64,000 nucleotides of DNA from Isoetes taiwanensis (GCA_021234155.1 JAJEKV010000003.1:32719166-32783165), one strand, 5' to 3'. Shown: positions 1-11,712, numbered from the stretch's first letter. A program made the numbers and translations. Notes: generated from the letters alone by a model not told the origin.

Positions 1-165
1 ATTGATTTTTGAGGAGTATTTGGATGTGCACTCTTATGCTTAGGCAGGTTGCTTCACTCGGTGGGTCTCCGCTTATCCGTTGAGATTTTATTCCTGTCTC
101 TGCATTTATACTTGTATTTGACTCTTTGATTGAATAAAGTCTGACGTCCTTCAACAAAAAAAAAA
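1..165 (+). repeat. Poly(A)-tailed retroposon or transcript 3' end
   Basis: An AATAAA signal at about 133-138 is followed, some 20 bases later, by a run of about ten A. This is the form left by a reverse-transcribed, polyadenylated RNA such as a LINE end, a SINE or a processed pseudogene. No coding frame is recognisable, and the body would lie left of the window. Confidence 0.3.
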
Positions 166-295
166 CCTTCAACTCTCTAGGATTGACCCAAAAAACATAT
201 ACCTAGGAGATACTAGAGCTGTGAGCTCCATTTTGTCCCTCATTATTAGACTGATATGTACATATAGGCAGTTTATTAGCGGACTTGTAACTTGT

Positions 296-455
296 TATTG
301 TTAAGTTTTCCCCCCGAAAACCCTCTGTGGCAAGGTTTTTTTAATCTGGATAGTAATAGGCCTGTTGTGTTCGTTGTGTGGTTCCCATAGGCTTTTTGAT
401 CCCTGTGACTTATAAAAGTCACTCCAAGTTAATTCAATTTAATTCAACTCTGCTA
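296..455 (+). repeat. Dispersed repeat R3, copy 1 (LINE/SINE-like 3' end)
   Basis: The block runs from a TTTTCC...GAAAACCCT stem and a T-run followed by AATC to a tail of AATTCAATT units. A related block lies at 34487-34655 and a weaker one at about 41770-41890. The stem, the TTTTTTTAATC box and the short AT-rich tandem tail look like the 3' terminus of a non-LTR retroposon; the family is not identified. Confidence 0.45.
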
Positions 456-1267
456 TGAATAGATAGAAAATATGAAGGAATATGATGTATACACTTGCTT
501 CAATTCTATCTCCACAAAGGTGCCACACAACAACTCCATCTCCAAGGACTGGACAAAACTGCTACATAAAATTGGTGAGAACAAAGTGCAAGATAAGAAA
601 CTCATAAAATGCGAAAGGTTATGTGAAAGCATTTTAGAAATGTAAGGGTCACTCACACAGGTTTAATACTAGCCAGACTTTGATCGCATATATCAGCTTC
701 CTCAAGCTGCCATATAATGCATGATAGGGAATATGCATTGAAGAGATCTATCGTTATCTTAAATTATGCGGATCTAGAAGTGGAATTTCTTTTTTAGACC
801 CAAAGAGTAGTTGTTTAAGTCCATTCTAAGACATTCATAGTCTATTTGTTGCTGCTACTAAATTATTATTCTAAACACAATGTTAGGAGTTTGCAGCTTG
901 GTTTAATTGCAGATTAGAATTTGATGAATGAGCATCTTGAGAATGATGATTAACCAATAATCCACAAAATTAACATGACTCGAACCATGGAATATTAAAT
1001 AAGGTGTCAACATCCCTTGTACTGGAACCAAAGCCATCACGTGTTCATTACTCTAAAATGCTATTCGAACCATGCAAGAACCAAAACATTTTGAAACAAA
1101 CAAGATCATGAATTCTATAGCTGGACCATGAAAACAGCTCCATCATAAAAAGAAGAAGATTAGATATGAACAACTGAAAAAATGAAAGAGTGCATTATGG
1201 TGCATTAAATTTAAGATTGCATATGCACACCTGATGGTGAAGAGAGATGGGAATGAAAGCTTGAAGA
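456..1267. other. No gene seen
   Basis: AT-rich sequence without a convincing coding frame, RNA gene or repeat. It includes the 3' flank of the WD40 gene. Confidence 0.5.
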
Positions 1268-1391
1268 TGGCAAATTTTCTAAAAGGAATGCTTCTATTCA
1301 TATGTAGTGGCAAACTCAACAGGGCTCTTTGGCAAAATTTCTAAGAAGGAATGCCTCTATTCATATGTAGTGGCAAGGGAAAAGGGCTCAA
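1268..1391. repeat. Tandem duplication across the WD40 gene stop codon
   Basis: Two adjacent copies of about 62 bp (1268-1329 and 1331-1391) share GGAATGC.TCTATTCATATG followed by TAGTGGCAA. The second copy contains the last codons and the stop of the minus-strand WD40 gene, so the same peptide end and stop are repeated just downstream in the 3' flank. Confidence 0.7.
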
Positions 1392-2760
1392 CTTCCTCTT
1401 CATCATCATCATCATCAGTAGAAACAATCCAGCTTCTGATTTCTGAGTCCAAACCACCACTGTAAACATGGCAAGAAGAACACTTGAGATCAAGAGAAAC
1501 AGAGAGGGATTTAACAGGGGCTCTGTGGCCGTCAAGAACAGCAAGGCAAGAATGCACATTGTGAGAGTTTCTCTTCCAGATTCGGACAGTTTTATCGGCA
1601 GAGCCACTGCAGAGGATATGAGAGGCAGAAGCCAAGCACAAAACAGCATGTCTGTGGCCTCTGAGAGGACCCAGCAGGCTCATATGCCCAGCAGACTCCT
1701 CCCTCTCCCAGACTAAGATATGTCTATCTCTAGAAGCAGAGTAGAGAATATTTCCATCTGGGCTCAGCTCCAGAGCATTAACAGCAGACTTATGCCCTTC
1801 CAGCGTGGCCAGAAGAGAGTGTTTTTTCTGAGGGGATCTCTCCCAGACCTTGATTTTCGAGTCTGCACAAGCAGTGTACACATAACCTTGTTTTGAAACT
1901 ACCAAGGAGTTTATGGCGTCGTCGTGCGCTTGGACGGATTCTACACACTGCAGGTCGGAAACGCGCCAGAGCTTGAAGGATTTATCCCAAGACGCAGAGT
2001 AGAAATGAAGCCCATCTGGAGACGCAGCAAGAGCTGAGACTGTATCGGCGTGTTGGATCCAAAGAGTCTTTTTATGGCGCCGGACTTGGACGTAGTTTTT
2101 GGGAGGCAGGAAGGTGATGAGAATATTTTTCATTGTCGGAAGGGTCGCAACCTTCTTATGCGCGTTCATCTCTTCCCTGGATGCCTGCCATACTCTGATT
2201 TTGTGATCCTGATGCGCGGAATACACCACCTCGTTCAGAATTAGGAGCGATTTCACCGCTCCCTGATCTCCGGATTTTTGGAAGCATCCCACCTCTCGGA
2301 GCTCCGGGCATTTGAAGAGCTTTATATCGCTGGAGGATGACCCCGCATAGAGCATGCCGCTGCAGCACATCAATGCAGAAGCATAGCCTTCTGAAAACTC
2401 TGTTACCTTGTTGCATCTGTAGAATTTTCCTCGCACTCCTGGTTTCTGACAGACGCTGCCCAGCGACAAAATCGACGAAATTGTGTTGCCGGATTGAAGG
2501 CTTGCTTCCGAATCTAAACTGCATTGTGAGCCGTGTGACTTGTGTCCCTTTCTGGGCTGTGGGCTATTCTGAGAGAGAAGATTGGGATCGAATTCTAGAG
2601 TGGAATTTGGACTTGAAAGCTTTAAAGCGAGTGAGAATTGGTCTTCCAGGCTGAGCTGGGAAAATATACTCGGTTTGATATATGGGTCAGGCTTTGAATC
2701 GCCGGATTCGCTACAAATTAAAGCATGAGACCTAGCTTCCATACTCATGGTTAATGCCAT
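1357..2760 (-). CDS. JGB: WD40-repeat protein, JINGUBANG (JGB) type
   Basis: Intact, intronless frame of 467 residues. The N-terminal third is Ser-rich and low in order. From about residue 120 come six or seven WD40 blades, several closing with Trp-Asp-like pairs: KIRVWQ, SFKLWR, KIKVWER, HILVWER, TVRIWKR and EIRSW. The linker PKNYVQVRRHKKTLWIQHAD and the blade SASWDKSFKLWRVSD match the JGB group of plant WD40 proteins, which in Arabidopsis acts in pollen germination control. The C-terminus is acidic (TDDDDDEEEVE). Length is typical of the family. Met-1 is followed by a second Met four codons on (MALTMSM), so either could start the protein. Family assignment is strong; the exact orthologue is an inference. 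It is the only host gene in the window without a visible lesion. Confidence 0.92.
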   Translation of the reverse strand: MALTMSMEARSHALICSESGDSKPDPYIKPSIFSQLSLEDQFSLALKLSSPNSTLEFDPNLLSQNSPQPRKGHKSHGSQCSLDSEASLQSGNTISSILSLGSVCQKPGVRGKFYRCNKVTEFSEGYASALMCCSGMLYAGSSSSDIKLFKCPELREVGCFQKSGDQGAVKSLLILNEVVYSAHQDHKIRVWQASREEMNAHKKVATLPTMKNILITFLPPKNYVQVRRHKKTLWIQHADTVSALAASPDGLHFYSASWDKSFKLWRVSDLQCVESVQAHDDAINSLVVSKQGYVYTACADSKIKVWERSPQKKHSLLATLEGHKSAVNALELSPDGNILYSASRDRHILVWEREESAGHMSLLGPLRGHRHAVLCLASASHILCSGSADKTVRIWKRNSHNVHSCLAVLDGHRAPVKSLSVSLDLKCSSCHVYSGGLDSEIRSWIVSTDDDDDEEEVEPFSLATTYE

Positions 2761-2948
2761 GATACATCAGCAGAAAGATTTAAGGAAAAACCCTTGGATG
2801 GATATCACAGATAAAAGGACCGATTCACTGATCGAAAAAATGGAGCATTTGATTCCTTCTTATGGAGGAGCGCGAAGGACGGAGCCTCCTTTAGCAAGTG
2901 GGCAAAATGGGGTCTATGGCGGACGATCTAATCCATTCCGGCAGCTTC

Positions 2949-2960
2949 TTATATTTAGCT
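2949..2960 (-). promoter_or_regulatory. Possible TATA box of the WD40 gene
   Basis: On the minus strand CTAAATATAAGA lies about 190 bp before the first ATG of the WD40 gene. Position and sequence fit a plant TATA box, but nothing else supports it. Confidence 0.3.
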
Positions 2961-4259
2961 CTCGAGACCAAGTACATTGATCTTCAAGCCTTGATTTGGG
3001 CACCCTCCCTTTATTTTCCACACCCATTCCATTTTCCCAAGTCCATGCCATTCCTTTGCACCATGTAGCCAATTGGAACTTATTAATTTAGCGCACTGTA
3101 CCTCTTGAAATTTAGACGGGTAGTTTGCCAGTCAAAATCCATGGAGTTCTTTACATTTTTTTCATTTTTGTATCATGCTTCCCACTAATTTATATTATGC
3201 AGGAATTATACCCTTTTAAGATTTACCGCTAGTACTCCCTCCAACTTGGTTTTCCAACATTGTCTCTCCTCCCATGGTACCGGAACTATTGATTTATGAG
3301 GACCACATATTGACCTTCCACTTTATTCCTTGCTCATAAACGAATCTTATCATCATAATCTTATCATCAGCCCACCTTTACCTTTCAATAACTTCTCCGT
3401 ATCTTCACTAACATGACGTTAACTATTCCCGATTTTGTAACCGTTGCTAGATACAAAAATGTCATTTTTGTCAACAATGTCAATATTCATTGCGTGTTTG
3501 AGGACTGTATTTACTCGTATACATAATCAAGCAACATTGTTTAGGTGAAAGCGATCAGCATATACCCAAAATCACTACATGTCCTTAAAGAATCAAGCTT
3601 TACCAAATGTTGAATGAAACAAGAGTGCTTTAATAAGACATTCGAGATGGGGAGATGCATTGAATAATGTTGACAATTTAAGAATTAAGATTTGAATTTA
3701 TAATGGACAAACCAATTAAGACAAGATCTAAGATCATCAATAAAAAATGCAATGAGCAGTCCAAAAATTCCAGTTTCCCACATAAACACATGCTCACGTA
3801 TTTTAGACTTTGAAACGCTGATGATGTGTACATAGGCCTATAACGACAAATATACACATTTGCAAGTTGGCCCTCCATGTGGAATTCATTATATTTATAT
3901 AATGTGATACATAATACCTGACTAAGTTCATTTTTGATAAATTTATCAACACTACAGTATAAGAGCATTGTCCACAAGGAAAATACCCCTTATCGTCAAA
4001 ATCTTTTTTGGGATCTAAATGTTGATAGTTTGTAGTATTTTATGTTAACAAGCTATTTATAAAGTCTAGTTGTTTGATATTATAAACATATAAATTCAAG
4101 GTTGCTCACAATTCTAACACATGTCTAAACCTCACAAAAGAACATGCACTAAAGACCAATAGATTTCTTTTACGCATAGAAGATAAGGAAAACCTTTCCA
4201 TACGTGGATCTATAGCCGCCACTAGAAAAGTGGCGTTCAATATTGCGGCTTGCTATACG
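2961..4259. other. No gene seen
   Basis: AT-rich intergenic sequence; the short frames in it show no family features. Confidence 0.5.
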
Positions 4260-4400
4260 AGAATGATTGAAACAATCTCCTTACATTGTTCATTCAAGCT
4301 TATCATACCCAGTCTATTCTTACAGACGTTGCATTGCATGTGAGAATGACTGAACAAATCTCCTTGCATTGTTCATTCAAGCTTATCATCCCCATTTTAT
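4260..4400 (+). repeat. Local tandem duplication
   Basis: GAGAATGA.TGAA.CAA.TCTCC followed by TT.CATTGTTCATTCAAGCTTATCAT occurs at 4260-4315 and again at 4342-4400 with a few changes. The unit is about 82 bp. Confidence 0.65.
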
Positions 4401-5004
4401 TCCATGGCTCAAAACTTGCTTCAATGTATCCAGATAAATCATGTACAGTTAAGGGTACTTTCTCAGGACCTAGATCTCATGGCCCTACCCTAAACTGTTA
4501 TAATTAAGGTTCTCGTCTTGTATCTCCTATAAATGCTTTCACTGCTAAACTCCATCATCTAGGGTTGAGTGTCCTAGATTATAACATCTTCTGTGCTTTC
4601 TCCTGCTACTGATTTGCCCATTATTACCTTCAATATATGTACTTCATGCTATGGTTCATCTCTCACTATATTATCTGCTCTTCTATCTCAAGAGGCCTCG
4701 TTTAATCTTGTGCCATAATCGGCAAGGGCACAAGAAGTACTAGTCCCATACAAAGGGACATTTTCTCCATTTAGACTTTAAACTTGTCTCTCAACTTGTT
4801 GTACTTTTTCCTTAATTGGTATAAAATTTGTCTCTCATTTTTCAAAAATAAAGGAATAGAATAGAATAGAATAGAAAAGGAGAAAAAAAGAAAGAAAAGA
4901 GAAGGTTCCATTTGCTTCTTCAATAATATATGTGTGAATGGCGAACTAACTTCAGTTCCACAAGTTGGAACATATTTAATGTTCCTCAACAACCACGACT
5001 TAAC

Positions 5005-5135
5005 CAACTAGCCAAAACATCTGGACTATTATGGGAAATCCATCTAACCTTATTACAACAGTGTCAGGAATGCTCCACAAGCACATAACTAGGATGCTGT
5101 CTAGCAGTCTCCCATGGGTTTGTTACAATCATTCA
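5005..5135 (+). repeat. Direct repeat flanking MITE A, left copy
   Basis: CAACT.GCCAAAACATC through CAAGCACAT.ACTAGGAT to GTCTCCCATGG is repeated in the same order at 5876-6005 with moderate divergence. The two copies lie on either side of MITE A (5150-5701), so the MITE entered an older duplicated segment. Confidence 0.6.
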
Positions 5136-5149
5136 CACTAATATTATGC

Positions 5150-5701
5150 ATTAGAGGTAATTTGAGATCTCATTTTGTCCCATTAAGGGATGCTTAAAAA
5201 GCCACATCAGCTTTTTAAACTGTCCAATAAGAGAAGAGCTCCAGTGTATTTTATTCCAGTATTATGTGGCAGCAGTAATTAATGCAGTTCTAACTAACTT
5301 TTGCAGTGTCATTTTTCTACTATAACTTTTGATCAAAAACTCCGATTCAAACACTATTTGTGGCAATGGATTCGTCTCCTCAAGATCTTTCTAATGACAA
5401 CCATTGTTATATCTTTTGGGATGTAAATATATAAGAAAAGAGCAAAAAACTATATTTTTTAAGGTTAACACATATGGCTTGTATTGAAATACATCATAAC
5501 CATATATCAGTTGAAAGATCTTTTCATTCTGCATCGAATGCAACAAACGCCGCAGCATTTTCATGAGTAGATCAAAAGTTATAGGGAAAAAACGACCGCA
5601 ATGAAGTTGTTAATGCTGCATTAATTGCAGTTTGATGTAGAGTGCTCATTCTATTGGAGGATTCTTATGGGGACAAAAGGAGATCTCAAATTACCTCTAA
5701 T
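5150..5701. mobile_element. MITE A, 552 bp, with 32-bp terminal inverted repeats
   Basis: The left end ATTAGAGGTAATTTGAGATC continues into TC.TTTTGTCCC, and the right end is its reverse complement with one mismatch over about 32 bp. There is no coding capacity. A near-identical copy in the same orientation lies at 31788-32340. No target-site duplication longer than 2 bp is evident, so the superfamily is left open. The close match of the two copies implies recent activity. Confidence 0.85.
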
Positions 5702-5875
5702 GCTCGTCTTTGAACATCACAAGACTACACCATTCCATGGTGTAACAAAACCAAGCAAGCTCCTATAAAGACGTGAATTTGAGCCCTTTCTATTGGTCTT
5801 TGTCAACGATATAAAGCCCTTCAATTCATTTCATTTTCATACCCAATATAACATTCCTTTAACTACCTAGGCCTA

Positions 5876-6005
5876 AACAACTGGCCAAAACATCATGATT
5901 ATGGGAATCCGTCCCACCCTCTTATGGGGTATCATGAATGCCCAACAAGCACATTACTAGGATCCTTTTGGGCTTTTAGGCGGTCTCCCATGGATCCATT
6001 ACAAC
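5876..6005 (+). repeat. Direct repeat flanking MITE A, right copy
   Basis: Partner of 5005-5135. Shared landmarks are GCCAAAACATC, TTATGGGAA.CC, CAAGCACAT.ACTAGGAT and GGTCTCCCATGG. Confidence 0.55.
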
Positions 6006-6589
6006 AAGAAAAAGTTGATGCATGGGAATTGTCATTATAAAATGACATCCTCATTGCCTCAAGTTAATTTATTTATAGAACAAACAAGCATACCGATCAA
6101 AGATCTCAATTATTCAACAACATAAGCAAAAGTATAGTGCAAGTGCAAGATGAAGATAAATTTGAGGGTCAAGAGGGTTGACTATATTGATCAATGAAAA
6201 CACATCATCAAGAAGCTTTTAAAGGCTTAAAATATATTCAAACACATAAAATGTTTTCCCCATTTCAATTGATCGAATTGAATAATCAAATCAAACCTAT
6301 GGGACAAATACATGTCACAAAGCATTCCTCTCCAGTGACGGTATTTGAGGTAAAAATCTTTGTAGTAATGCTTCCACGATAAAGCATTTTTATTAGACAT
6401 TATCTGCCAAATTTGCCAATAAAGCAGCAATCTTGCAATATATATAAAAGCCGAACTTGAAGGTGTATTAAGAAGCGTAGACAAGTAAGATTCAAGCATT
6501 GGAGGTCAAGGAAACTAGCTTAAAAGAAGATCCTAATACCAGGACAATAGCAATCTTTTATATAGAAAAACAAGTGCTCAATGACCTCA

Positions 6590-7480
6590 TGAAGGATATC
6601 ACATTAACACTCTGGTCAGTAAGGCAATTGGGGAAGAGGAAGGAGAAGTGCTAGTATCAATATAACTCAAGAATTCATAAATGAGAAGGACAAACCAGAG
6701 CAAGATGATCAAGAAGTAAAACCCTTTGTTTTATCGACTTACATGGATGAATATAGTCCTAACTGTGAAACTAATGCATTTATAGTTGATAGTGGAGCTG
6801 ACGATCAGTAGTTAATTCTACTGATTATCTAGCAGATATATGTGCTAGTAAAAATTTGAGTCATGTGCAGTTAGGAAATGAAGATCTGCAAAAGTTGATG
6901 GGTAAAGGGATGTTAAAATTATTTGACTTGCAAGGAAATAGGGTCAATATTTCCAATGTTTTGTGTGTTCTAGGATTGTATAAAAATCTCATATCTATGT
7001 ATCAACTAGTTGGCTTAGGCTATGAACTAAGATTTGATAAAAAGGGTGTAAAGTATTGCTTGATGGTGAACTAAAGTTCTTTGCAAAACGTGTGGGAAAC
7101 CTTTTCCAGTTCTCAAATAGAGTCTTGCAAAGTATAAATATGTTGTCAGTTTCGTCAGCTTCAACTTGGCATAGGAGACTGGCACATACACATATAAACA
7201 ATATCAGGTACATGATGTTTATTCATGGAGTAGAGGACACAGGTGAAAAGTTTATTTGTTCAGGATGCATGTTAGGAAAGTTAACTAGACTGCCCTTTAG
7301 CAGATCAAAGAAAAGAGCTGCAGGCCCTCTTGACCTTGTGCATACCGATCTTTGTGGACCTTTAAATGTAGAAGGAAGAACGGGTAAGAAATATTACATA
7401 TCCTTCATTGATGATTTCAGTAGAATGGGAAAATGCTATCTGCTATCTTCCAAAGATAAAGCACTTGATGCCTTTACGCT
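6590..7480 (+). mobile_element. Ty1/copia fossil fragment (protease to integrase start)
   Basis: Readable parts in order are a protease active-site stretch (FIVDSGA), a GAG-pre-integrase segment (WHRRLAHTHINNIRYM...CSGCMLGKLTRLPF) and the start of the integrase core (GPLDLVHTDLCGPLN, YYISFIDDFSRMGKCYLL). Reverse transcriptase, RNase H and LTRs are absent. The fragment is broken in several places and truncated at both ends. It stops abruptly before the G+C-rich repeat at 7560. Decay suggests an old insertion. Confidence 0.85.
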
Positions 7481-7559
7481 CTGTTGCATTATCTCTCGTT
7501 GGATTATTGCTCGATTAATCATTTTGAGTATGCAAGGTTTTCAATTTCTATTATTTTTA

Positions 7560-7738
7560 TTCTAGTACTAGAAAAGGGCCCGGCCTGACAGTCGGGCCCT
7601 TTTCTTTTGCACTCATTCCTCGGCTCGGCCCTTCCGGGGCCTCGCCTCGTTTTGGGCTCAACCATGCGGCCTTTTCTTTTGCTCCCTTCCTCGGCTCGGC
7701 CCCTCCGGGCCTCTCCTCGTTTTGGGCCCACCCATGTA
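7560..7738 (+). repeat. G+C-rich tandem pair with a leading hairpin
   Basis: A 14-bp palindrome (TTCTAGTACTAGAA, 7560-7573) runs into a hairpin with arms GAAAAGGGCCCG and CGGGCCCTTTTC (7571-7604). Two copies of a unit of about 75 bp follow: GGCC.TTTTCTTTTGC, TTCCTCGGCTCGGCCC, CTCGTTTTGGGC. Base composition switches sharply from the AT-rich copia fragment. Confidence 0.6.
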
Positions 7739-7739
7739 G

Positions 7740-8345
7740 TCCTACTACTAATTCCAAACTATCACCCATTAAGAGCTTACTCACGCATATATACCTACTA
7801 TCAGTACATACTACCAATTCCAAACTATCACATATTGAGGAGCTTAGTCACATTTACTACCAATTTCAAAGTATCATCCATTGGGAGTTTGCTCACACCT
7901 ACTATCAACTCCAAAGCTCACTCATTAAAAGCTGACTCACACTTACTACACCGATTCAAACTATCACCCATTGGGAGCTTACCCACACCTACTACTACTT
8001 CTAAAGTATCATCCGTTGAGAGCTCACTACATCTACTATGAATTCCAAAGTACAACCCTTATATGTTCAAGAAACTTCCCATGCTACTAAGCATCCATTG
8101 CGCAACCACCCATGAGGAGCATACTCACACATACAACTATGAGTACGCATACCACATTACATCCATGAGGACCTTTACTACTTCTATTACTTGGCACCCG
8201 TGCAAGTGGAGTTTGGTAGCTCACTCCATCTACTATGAATTCCAAAGTACAACGCTTATATGTTCAAGAAACTTCCCATGCTACTAAGCATCCATTGCTC
8301 AACCACCCATGAGGAGAATACTCACACATACAACCATGAGTATGC
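7740..8345 (+). repeat. Minisatellite and 197-bp tandem duplication
   Basis: From 7740 to about 8030, units of roughly 45-60 bp repeat TACTA..AATTC.AAA.TATCA followed by CCATT...AGCTTACTCACA with variation. A unit of about 197 bp starting near 8019 is then repeated from about 8216 (TCTACTATGAATTCCAAAG, ATGTTCAAGAAACTTCCCAT, CAACCACCCATGAGGAG). No function is suggested. Confidence 0.65.
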
Positions 8346-8700
8346 AAACATTTCATTAATTTGGCATTAAAGATTATTCTATTCAAGTCACAAGGTTTGA
8401 AATTGCTTTTTGCAGTTTGGTCAAGTGGTAATATATTAGTCTAGATATAAGATTAAGTCTTAAGTTCAATGATGCATTCAGTGTAAAGTGATTGAGGGTA
8501 TAGCGTATATATCTCATAGACCAGTTGATGCTAATGTAAATTTTCAGTTTTTTTTTTTTTTGTCTCAAGTCGATGCATCTATATGTAGCATACATAGGGT
8601 TTTAGAGAGGATTTGATATGGATGCATAACTCACCATTCCTGAGACCATAGACCATATCCCTAACCCAATTGAATGGGTTATTATAAGAGAAAAAAAAAA

Positions 8701-8714
8701 CACACACACACACA
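8701..8714. repeat. (CA)n microsatellite after an A-run
   Basis: Seven CA units directly follow an A10 run at 8691-8700. Confidence 0.8.
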
Positions 8715-8719
8715 TAGAT

Positions 8720-9539
8720 TCAATAGAAAAAATAAAGAAGTTAGCTCGCTAGTTGTATTAGTTAAAACATTCTTATTAAGATATTGGATTACTTTGATAG
8801 GGGTTCGATCGCATTTCATATTCTAAAACCTTAGGTGAACCTGTATAGAGATGATTCCCCATATGTCATATGTCATATGCCAAAACTTTAGGCGAACATG
8901 TATTCCATATTTCAAAATCATAGGCACCCCCAATTAATAAATCACCATAATCGAAACGAGACGCGTCCAGAGGCCCTAACATACGATATGGGTTGTAGGA
9001 TGGAGGGATTCAATGATCAAGGTTATATGGGAGCACCTCATTTAGAATATATAGCACAATCACAGAATCCACCATGTTATAATCATGCCTTACTAGCACT
9101 AACTAGTTATCTCTAGGATCTGAGACAAAAGCTGACCTTCCAATTGACGATTGCCACGTGATAAAAATCACAATTCAACAAGCTAAGCAGTTGCCTCATG
9201 ATCTTAATTAGACCTCTATGATCATCCGTAAGAATATAATGTGCATCAATACTACTTCCGATCACCTCATATCATGCCTATCTCTGATCCTATAAATAGA
9301 CTTTGTGTTTAAACTGCTAACTCTTCATTAGATCAAACACTAGGTCAAGAAAAATATGAAAATGAAGCAAAGATATAGAGGAGGCAAAGAATGAGCTAAC
9401 GAATCTTGGAGATGAATGTGGAATGAATCTTTACTATAACTGATTTGTTCGAGTTAACTTAGATGGTAATTGACATTTCTGAACAACGCTCATATGTATT
9501 ATACAATAAAAAACTTTTTTTGATAGGTCGTAAACCATA
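8720..9539. other. No gene seen
   Basis: AT-rich sequence. A GGGGTTCGATC B-box-like motif at about 8802 is isolated and not enough to call a tRNA or SINE. Confidence 0.45.
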
Positions 9540-10980
9540 GATATTCCTCGCACTGCCCAGCCAATTACTTGACAATCATGGTTGGTTCAGTGTTTGCAAG
9601 ACTACTAGCCGGCATTCTAGAGCAGCAATTGACAAGATGGACAGAGGTGGCAGAAGTACGAGCCCTCACGCTGGTAGAATTCAGGCCTTGGCAATCAAGC
9701 GCATTGATCTTAACTTCACACTGTAGACTTACTGGATGGATCTGCAGAAGGCAGTCTACAGGTTATATGTGACATGCTTAGGCCGGTTGCAGCCGAGCAG
9801 CTAATTATTCAACAACAACATTGAGGTCCACTAAGGATGCCCTCTTTTCCCAACACTATTTGGGCTCTACTTGGATTAGTTAGAAAACTGGCTTACTAAC
9901 AATGTGGGCGGTAGAGCTCAACATTTGCACTACATCACCAGGTAGCTCATATGTGCTAATGATGTAGACCTTCTAGCTTACATTCTAGAGGACCACCATC
10001 TGGATGTCCTAAACACATTCTGCCAGGCCATTGACATGCTTGCCAATTTGGCCAAGACTAAGGTGGTCCATATCTCATCTTCATGTCAGCCAAGTCCCCC
10101 TTATTCACTTATGGGAGGCAAAAAGTAGAGGTAACACTGGAGACTTCCATCAGATTACAAGTGGCAGCGGGCTAGAAAGCACTTATGCAATGCAGAACAA
10201 TAGTTACAAAGCGGAGCTATGTGATTGGGCCCATCAGTCGCATCTAGGTTCATAATGTAACCTATTCTTCTATGGGGTGGAAAACTGTGGCCCAATGGTG
10301 TCCCTTGGTATCTGGAATGACTTGGAGCAAGTACAGAAAGCCTTCTTGGTCATGGGCACTAGGAGTAAAATCCCTGATTCCATATCAAATCCCGTTGCAA
10401 GAAACAAATTTCTTGCCTCTTTAGAGGGCAGCCCTTGATCGCCACATTGTCTACATTCAAAAGGTGGGCAATATGGACGATGGTCGTCTCCCCGACCTGG
10501 CTTGCGCCATGCCAATGGGCCGCAGTGCTCAGGGCTTGCAGGAAGGAAAGAGAGCTCAATGACTAGCCAGATGGAATAGTTAGGAGCATAGGTGCATACA
10601 GATGCAAACAAAAGCTGATTGGTATAGCTTGAGGCGGTACCTTGACGGTTGCTTCATCAGCAAGCTTTGGGATGCCGGCGCCCTTGAACAGGTTAAGACA
10701 ACAATTGCTAGCACCACATAAATCCCACACTGGAACTGGGCTACAACACTACTTTGTACCCATTTGCCAATGAAAACACTCATTGCCTCGATTTGTATTG
10801 ATGCATAACGTCTTTGAATTTGAAATATGCAGATGGATTGGGAAACCATGCTAAAACAGGCTTTGTGAGTGCTGCCAAATGGGAGCTATTGAAGATGAAT
10901 GTCACAGATCTTTCCAATGTATGATCAAATCCGGAGATGATATGCTGACTTGGTCAGATCCGATCAACTGTTACATGTGA
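9540..10980 (+). mobile_element. LINE-type reverse transcriptase remnant
   Basis: Parts of a non-LTR reverse transcriptase can be read in order, in changing frames. The fingers/palm segment is LTIMVGSVFARLLAGILEQQ. Past the YADD region come TFCQAIDMLANLAKTKVVHI and SSSCQPSPPYSLMGG. A C-terminal zinc-knuckle-like end reads CECCQMGAIEDECH...FQC at about 10862-10925. The catalytic palm (FADD-type) motif is not intact. No tail or target-site duplication was identified. Many stops and frame changes make it a clear pseudogene. The RT fragment with a Cys/His C-terminus fits an autonomous LINE; the clade is not assigned. Confidence 0.7.
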
Positions 10981-11239
10981 TATTGAACATGTTTCAGTGC
11001 GATCATTAGAGGTTTGGTGGAGTCTATTAACGCCCTTGTAAGCGAAGGCCAAATTTGGATTTTAGTTGGTACCCGAACCTGCAGGTATGGGCAAAAAGCC
11101 CCCACGAACCTCAACCGAACCTCAGCCCTGGAGAAACCGAACCTGGTAAACGTCATTATTACTTGTTGTTTTACTCATTACGCCTAAATCCCTCCTCCCC
11201 CCACCTTCCCACCGAACTGAAGCTACAAGGAGTAGCTTC

Positions 11240-11712
11240 GAGCGGGACGCCTCAAGAATGCCTCAATTGGGCGCCAAAGCTTTGGAGGCCATTTCGAATT
11301 TAGTTTTGATGTCAATCCTTGCCCAAATCCGAAGGAATTCTCTAGTTTTCCTTCGTATTTTGGGGAAGAATTGCATCAATTTGGTCACGGATTGTGGAGC
11401 TCTGAAAGCCATCACGCGATCAATTCGATCGGCGGCGAGGTAACTGTTCTATTAATTTTGGCCAATGACAATGAGTAATTCTTTTTTGAATACAGAGACT
11501 GAAAGGCCAATTCCGGGTGGCGGTGCCCAAGAACTGCTTGCCCTACAAAAATCAATATAATCGGAAGGAACAGGTCGATGAGAATGCTCTTCGAAGCTTC
11601 GGTGCAATGAATATTGATCTCGGGGGCTGGGGAAATCAGATCCCATCGATCCGATCACCAGAAGACATCCTGAATTTCATTCTCCATCGGGGCTTATTCA
11701 TTTTGCCTGTAA
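11240..11712 (+). CDS. Possible two-exon start of the first gene of the multi-gene cluster
   Basis: One open stretch (about 11262-11441, reading HFEFSFDVNPCPNPKEF and later HGLWSSESHH) ends at a good donor (GCGAG/GTAACT). After a short intron, an acceptor TTGAATACAG near 11494 precedes a second open stretch containing KNCLPYKNQYNRKEQVDENA and GAMNIDLGGWGNQIPSIRSP. That stretch stays open to about 11774 and has a possible donor (GTAAGG) near 11710. No family is recognised. It is probably coding because of the open frames and flanking splice signals. It may belong to the gene that continues at 12.1 kb. Confidence 0.35.

Noticed and set aside
2156-2654. Frames of 105-122 codons on both strands inside the WD40 gene
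   Set aside because: They lie inside the clear WD40 coding sequence and show no family features.
8405-8470. tRNA-like A box (TGGTCAAGTGG) with a weak B box
   Set aside because: No cloverleaf can be drawn and the B box is poor; at best an old SINE head.
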